64,000 bases of DNA from Rhynchospora pubera (Eukaryota; Streptophyta; Magnoliopsida; Poales; Cyperaceae), in the NCBI GenBank assembly GCA_028095005.1, contig CM051460.1:111635039-111699038 (forward strand). Reading direction: 5' to 3'. How positions within the stretch are numbered: the stretch's first letter is position 1; the number at the start of each line of letters is the position of its first letter. Made by a program: the position numbers and the translations under genes. This document shows, piece after piece, positions 59,443-64,000 of this stretch. The notes under the pieces were generated by a model. The model searched no databases, was not told the origin of the DNA, and worked only from the letters and a program-made list of their open reading frames with translations.

Positions 59443-61135
59443 ATGGTTGATTGGTCAGACCTAACAACCGATGTGCTAGAACACATAACCAGCTTTCTTC
59501 CTTTACGGATCATTACCGATTTGGTGCTGTTTGCAAAAAGTGGAGATCAGTTTCAAAACTAAGGCAGTATCCTCCAGCTCCCCAGCTCCCGTGGCTGGTG
59601 CTCGACGAGGAGAGTGAAACAAAGAAACGTAAATTTTACAGCTTGTCAGAAGCCAAGCACTACTCCATTGAGATTCCCGAGTTGCATGACCGCGCGCTAC
59701 ATATGTGGATCTTCGTATGGATGGCTTTTTTCCATCGATATTAAAATCACATGTATTCTGATAAACCCGTTCACTCGAGAGTGCTATGAGCTACATATGT
59801 GGATCTTCGTATGTGGATTTTACAACACTTATTAAAGATGTGCCTAGTGATTACACCGAGGAGCCTAGAAATTTCACATTAAAAGAGATGCAAACCAGAA
59901 GTGTATTCAAGGCCATCTTGTCTCATATTTTTTGAGCCAAGAGCTCCCCAAGCAGGGAAATCGAAACTTTTCATTAACAAATAAGTTTTTAAACATACAA
60001 ACAAAAATAAAATTGAAGAATCCTTAAGGGATTTCTCCAGATCTACCAAGTTTTGTCAGGACCAACAACTACAACAATTCAGCCACATACAATCAAACAA
60101 GCAAAGTCACAAACTAACTGTATCTGACAACAAATAAAAATCTGACACTAAAAAAAGAGCAAATGAAGAGTATCTAAGCTGAAGACGTGTCATCTGTTGA
60201 GTCATTACTCTTCTTTGCATCTTCCTGTTTCTTTGCCAGATCTGCGAAGTTTCTTTCCATATCTGTTGTCAAATCAGTCCAGTTAGTGAATAAGTTTAAA
60301 GTGTTAGTGTAAAGGCTGAATAAGGAAGCTTAGTTCTTGTCCCTAGAAGTGATACAGTTTCTTTCATTTCAAATGATCCAGCACCAGGCAACAAACAAGA
60401 TTTTGGTAAAGCTTTTGTTATTTGAGTTCAATCTATTATATTTGACCATATGGACTCAATACTTGTGCAGTCTAGACAGATATTCAATCGATTAAACATA
60501 TTGAAGCCTGACCAGATTTCACGGTTATGATATTGTTTGGTGAGATAAATACTCCGGCCTTTTGGAGACCGGGCGATTCATCTTGGACCGTGGTTGATGG
60601 TCTAAAGTGTAGATTCGAAGATGTTCTATATTTCAAGGAGAAATTCTTTGTCATCACAGCGATGAATGTGCTTCATGTGGTGGATTTTGAACTAGCTGGA
60701 CCAAAATTGAAAGAAATTGGACTTGAAATCGGAATAGATATTGGTTACCCGCAGCAATGTTATTTGATGGATTTCAATGGAAACCTGTTTTTTGTTGAGA
60801 GGTTTTGTGAATATGTACAAGAGGTAGATAAAGAGCTAGATCTTACTGTTGGGTTTAACGTGCTTGAACTCAATTTGGAGATGAAGTATTTCTGCGAATG
60901 GGATGAGATTGATGACTATGTAATGTTCTTGGGCAGAAATTCGACTATATTTGTCTATTCAGGCCATTCGCCAAATTGCAAGAAGAATGGTATATATTTC
61001 ACAAATGTAACTGATGGATTCTATGGATGTTATGATTTGGGTATCTTTGATATGACAGACGAGAAGATCAGTAAATTCTACTCGAATGAAGTATTTCCTC
61101 GTGTAGGCGCGCCAATTTGGCTTAGCTCATGGTAG
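59443..61135 (+). pseudogene. F-box/DUF295 gene, second copy, multiply broken
   Basis: Paralogue of 34489-35618, including about 380 bp of upstream DNA. It starts MVDWSDLTTDVLEHITSFLP. A 1-base loss at about 59508 (TTTACGGATCAT against TTTTCCTGATCAT) shifts the F-box frame. A 4-base gain near 59690-59697 shifts it again. At 59791-59813 a 23-bp copy of 59697-59719 replaces ancestral bases. A LINE piece lies at 59930-60496. The DUF295 end then reads openly at 60527-61135 (TPAFWRPGDSSWTVVDG, YVMFLGRNSTIFVYSG, YDLGIFDMTDEKI, stop after WLSSW). The last 202 codons are well kept, so decay is probably recent. No full protein is possible. Confidence 0.9.
59930..60496 (-). mobile_element. LINE 5, severely 5'-truncated, inside the F-box pseudogene
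   Basis: About 567 bp absent from the paralogue at 34.5 kb. On the minus strand it reads like the end of plant LINE ORF2 (WCWII, stop, NERNCITSRDKN, similar to the usual W..W..RN block), followed by a 3' UTR and poly(A), seen as T at 59930-59933. CATATT at 59924-59929 and 60497-60502 may be the TSD. The join TCTCAT/ATTGAAGCC aligns with TCTCATGATCCTAAG of the paralogue. Confidence 0.8.
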
Positions 61136-62867
61136 GCGCCTTCAGCATTTGTTGCAACTATGAGAGTATCCATTAATTCTTAGCGTATTTGTTGTAGCTT
61201 GTAAATTATCATCTTGTATCATCATGAAACAATATTGTGTTGTATCTAGAACAAGTAGGGTTTTTTCCCCTATTTTTGAGCAACTAGTTAAATTGGCGAA
61301 TATTTATTTTCTTTCTTATACTTTCGAGATGGAGCAAATATTCCTTTAACAGTCTTTTTTTGTTTTTCTTCTTGGGCAGTAAGGACAAATAAAAGATGTT
61401 CGTGTTTTAGGAAACATGATGAACAGAGAAAGGCCTTCCAATAACAGAGGAAAAATTCATTAAACTTATATTTTGTTTAAAAATGCATCAATTTATATCG
61501 CTACAAAAATCAATTCTAGCCGATCATTAGAAATTTAAAATATTATTAAATTTTGATTTTATTATTAACTTAGTCGGAATTTTAACAATAGGTTGACAAT
61601 ATTGTGTGTTGAAAAACTGATGAAAGAACGATATCAGCTATTACTTTTTCTAATTATTTTGAAGGTTGTTTTTAATATTTTAAAATTAAAATAAATTTTA
61701 ATGTATTTTATTAATGAAAAGGTAATATATATTGTTTTTAATGCATTTCACTTGTATTTTGTTATTTTCTATTTCTTATATATAGTTTAATTATTTCATT
61801 GAAAATTACATATTGATTAATATAAATAATTTTTAAAAATAAGATAATCATTTTGAATTAATTACAATTCGGCATGGTTTTTATTTCTGTTTTAAAATGA
61901 CCCGCTACACAAGTTTTAACTCTAAAAATTGACTAAAAATGTGGCAAATTTCCATCATTGCGATGGAGATCAGAGAAATTTGAGGAGACATTATCACTGT
62001 TCATTCGCTTATGTAATTCACCGACAAGTGAACGTTTTGAATAAGCTTATTCATTCAGCATCCAAACATAGCATGAATAGGAATAATAACCAATTCTCTG
62101 CCTTATTCTAATTCGAGTATTTTGATGGAATTAGTTCCGACAAGCCACAGGAGAGAGGAGAGAGATTGAGGAAAAATAATAGAATAATCAATTTCTATCT
62201 TCTTATTTGTAGCGTAGATCACATGGGTGGGACCGGAGAAAGATAAAATAATAAGGACCCCTAGATTCCGTCATTTTAACTTGGCAACGTTTGGTTTAAT
62301 TAATCGTTCAATATTATTAAGATATTATTAACAATATTACTATATTGTTAATTATATTAATTTAATTTTTTAATTAATCCATAGTTAATTATATTATTTT
62401 GATGAATACCATAATTATTATTTTTAAGACAATTAATCTAATTATATTATTAATTATTAATTAATATAATTATTTCAATTATATTATTAATTAATATTAA
62501 TAATATAACGATAATAGTAATAATAATTATAATTAAGATAATGACTGTAATAATCATTATTATTATGCTATACTTATAAGTATATAATAATAATAATTAT
62601 TATTATTATTATTATTATTTTAATGACTTATAATGAAAAATTGTTCAAAACAAAATCAAATCATTATTATATTCTTTTCTTTCCTTATTCTTATTCACAA
62701 CACACCATCCGAACAACATCTCCTTATTTATGAATAGACAATTCTTCTAATTCTAATTCAAGATTCTTATTCATAAATCTTCTTATTCATTCTTATTCAT
62801 CCCACTTCCAAACACACCATATATATACTGGTTCCAATTCACGCGTTGCGCGATTCATTTCTACCTG
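61136..62867. other. Non-coding AT-rich spacer
   Basis: No gene. 62290-62640 is almost pure A/T with TTAAT/ATTAA and a TTA/TAA microsatellite. 62660-62820 repeats ATTCTTATTCA-like phrases. Confidence 0.45.
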
Positions 62868-62881
62868 AAAATGTTATGAAA

Positions 62882-63736
62882 GTTGCATCGTGCATCAACC
62901 CCATGCCAGCTTTGTGACAATGCATAGGACACTGCCACACATGCATTGTTTAAATGCTCATCTGCAAGGGCTTACTGGGTGGCCACACAATTTGGATTAC
63001 ATGCTGATGCTCTGCCTGAAGATCCTAAACATCTGTTACATGTTATCACCAATACTCTTCACGGTAACGAGTTCTCCTCCTTTGCTAATCACTTGGGAAA
63101 CACAGATGTTCAGTTGCTCATGAAGGGAAGAGGTTCAGTGTGTGGGCAGGGCTTAGCTTGGCAAGGAACTTTAATTCCTTATCTCTGGGTGCTATCAAAC
63201 TATCAATATCTGCTAGGCGGGGAAAACAAGGGCAAAATGGTCCACCTGAGGATGCAAGTGTGGGAATTAAATTCTGGATTGATGGTTCTTTCGATGTTAA
63301 GGGTCTTGGAGGATGGGCTTTTGTGTTAAAGAGAGATGGCATTATAATAGACAGCGGCACTGGTTCTGGTATTGTTTCTTCTCCGTTTCATGTTGAGCTC
63401 AATGCTATACAACTTTCTATCCAAGCGATTACCAGAAACATGGAGCAGGAGTGCACTTTTTACACTGATTGCCAACTGCTTAGTAGGTTGCTAAATGGGG
63501 AACAGGTCTCTGAAGCTATCCCTTGGCAGTGCTTTTTCGAAGCGTGCGATGTAATTCAATTATTTAAAGTTTGCCAGTACCATTGTGTTTTTATTTCTAG
63601 AAGTCATAATTCGGAGGCACATAGGTTGGCTAATCATGCTAGAAGTCTAGAACTAGTATGGCGGGTTGTGTTGAATCATTTTTATCCCCTGGGTTTACAA
63701 TGTAATGTCTGTAAACTGATTTCTATTATTATTTAG
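62882..63736 (+). pseudogene. LINE 4 ORF2 end: zf-RVT remnant and RNase H (RVT_3)
   Basis: The first part reads CDNA, stop (TAG at 62925-62927), DTATHALFKCSSARAYWVATQFGL, which is a zf-RVT end, in one frame to about 63130. A frameshift leads to the frame that ends at 63736. That frame holds a complete RNase H-like domain: FWIDGSFD (Asp 48 counted from 63140), HVELNAI (Glu 86), FYTDCQ (Asp 110) and NSEAHRLANHA (His 161), the acidic set expected for the RVT_3 type. The stop and the frameshift show the copy is dead, but the RNase H core is well kept. Confidence 0.85.
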
Positions 63737-63760
63737 TACCTACGGGTTTCAAAGAAAAAA
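62882..63760 (+). mobile_element. 5'-truncated LINE 4 with RNase H domain and 14-bp TSD
   Basis: 879 bp. AAAATGTTATGAAA lies at 62868-62881 and again, directly after a poly(A) tail, at 63761-63774. The element begins in the zf-RVT region, so only the last part of ORF2 was copied. It belongs to the L1 lineage with a C-terminal RNase H, unlike LINEs 2 and 3, whose ORF2 stops after zf-RVT. Confidence 0.92.
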
Positions 63761-63774
63761 AAAATGTTATGAAA

Positions 63775-64000
63775 CGGTTTCTTAATAATTGCGAATATGG
63801 TATGGAATTTTTTTTCAAATATAGCTAAAAAATCACGATGTGAAGTGCTTAATTAATGGAAACTATATGAAAAGATCAACTAATCTTCCCCCAATTATGG
63901 TATGACATAATAAAGCATCTAAAATAATAGAAATGATAAGAGAATTTTAAAAAAATATTATCAATTAACCACCAAAACCAATACAAATTGAAGGATATTA
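63775..64000. other. Non-coding AT-rich end of window
   Basis: Nothing recognised. Confidence 0.4.

Overview
The window looks like nuclear DNA of a flowering plant, most likely a eudicot. It is AT-rich, has an 11-exon gene with GT-AG introns, plant-restricted protein families, and many transposon insertions. The species cannot be named from the sequence.

Layout. 1-9.7 kb: two L1-type LINEs in the same orientation (minus). The first is truncated by the window edge but open in both ORFs. The second is nearly complete in structure but carries in-frame stops. 10.2-34 kb: a segmental tandem array built around an intronless gene of the plant 'probable F-box protein At4g22030' family. It holds three intact 426-codon copies on the minus strand (13.7-15.0, 20.1-21.4, 24.6-25.9 kb), one 3' fragment (19.8 kb) and one decayed copy on the plus strand (10.3-11.8 kb). 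Non-coding remnants of the repeat unit continue to about 33.7 kb. Several transposons sit inside the array, and the sister units preserve empty sites for two of them. 34.5-35.6 kb and 59.4-61.1 kb: two copies of a DUF295 F-box gene, both broken. One has a single 1-base deletion. The other has two frameshifts, a templated patch and a LINE insertion. 39.8-42.6 kb: the best single-copy gene, an NDR/N-MYC DOWNREGULATED-LIKE (NDL) gene with 11 coding exons whose splice sites and phases all fit. 42.9-64 kb: mostly AT-rich intergenic DNA with MITEs, a SINE, and 5'-truncated LINEs at 49.6-51.5 and 62.9-63.8 kb, each with a clear target-site duplication (TSD).

How the parts relate. The likely functional genes are the three array copies and NDL. 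The array proteins start with a region that resembles a chloroplast transit peptide and contain hydrophobic segments, but I see no F-box. The copies share a promoter layout (TATA box, TTGACC, GGCCCA on the gene strand), and the coding copies are mosaics, which points to gene conversion. The rest of the window records retrotransposition: LINEs, SINEs, two tiny poly(A) insertions, solo LTRs, and DNA-transposon derivatives, many with readable TSDs.

No prokaryote-type system (operon, CRISPR, defence island) is present. The most unusual signals are the converting gene array, the paralogous empty sites, the ultra-short poly(A) insertions, and a LINE whose ORF2 carries only nonsense changes.
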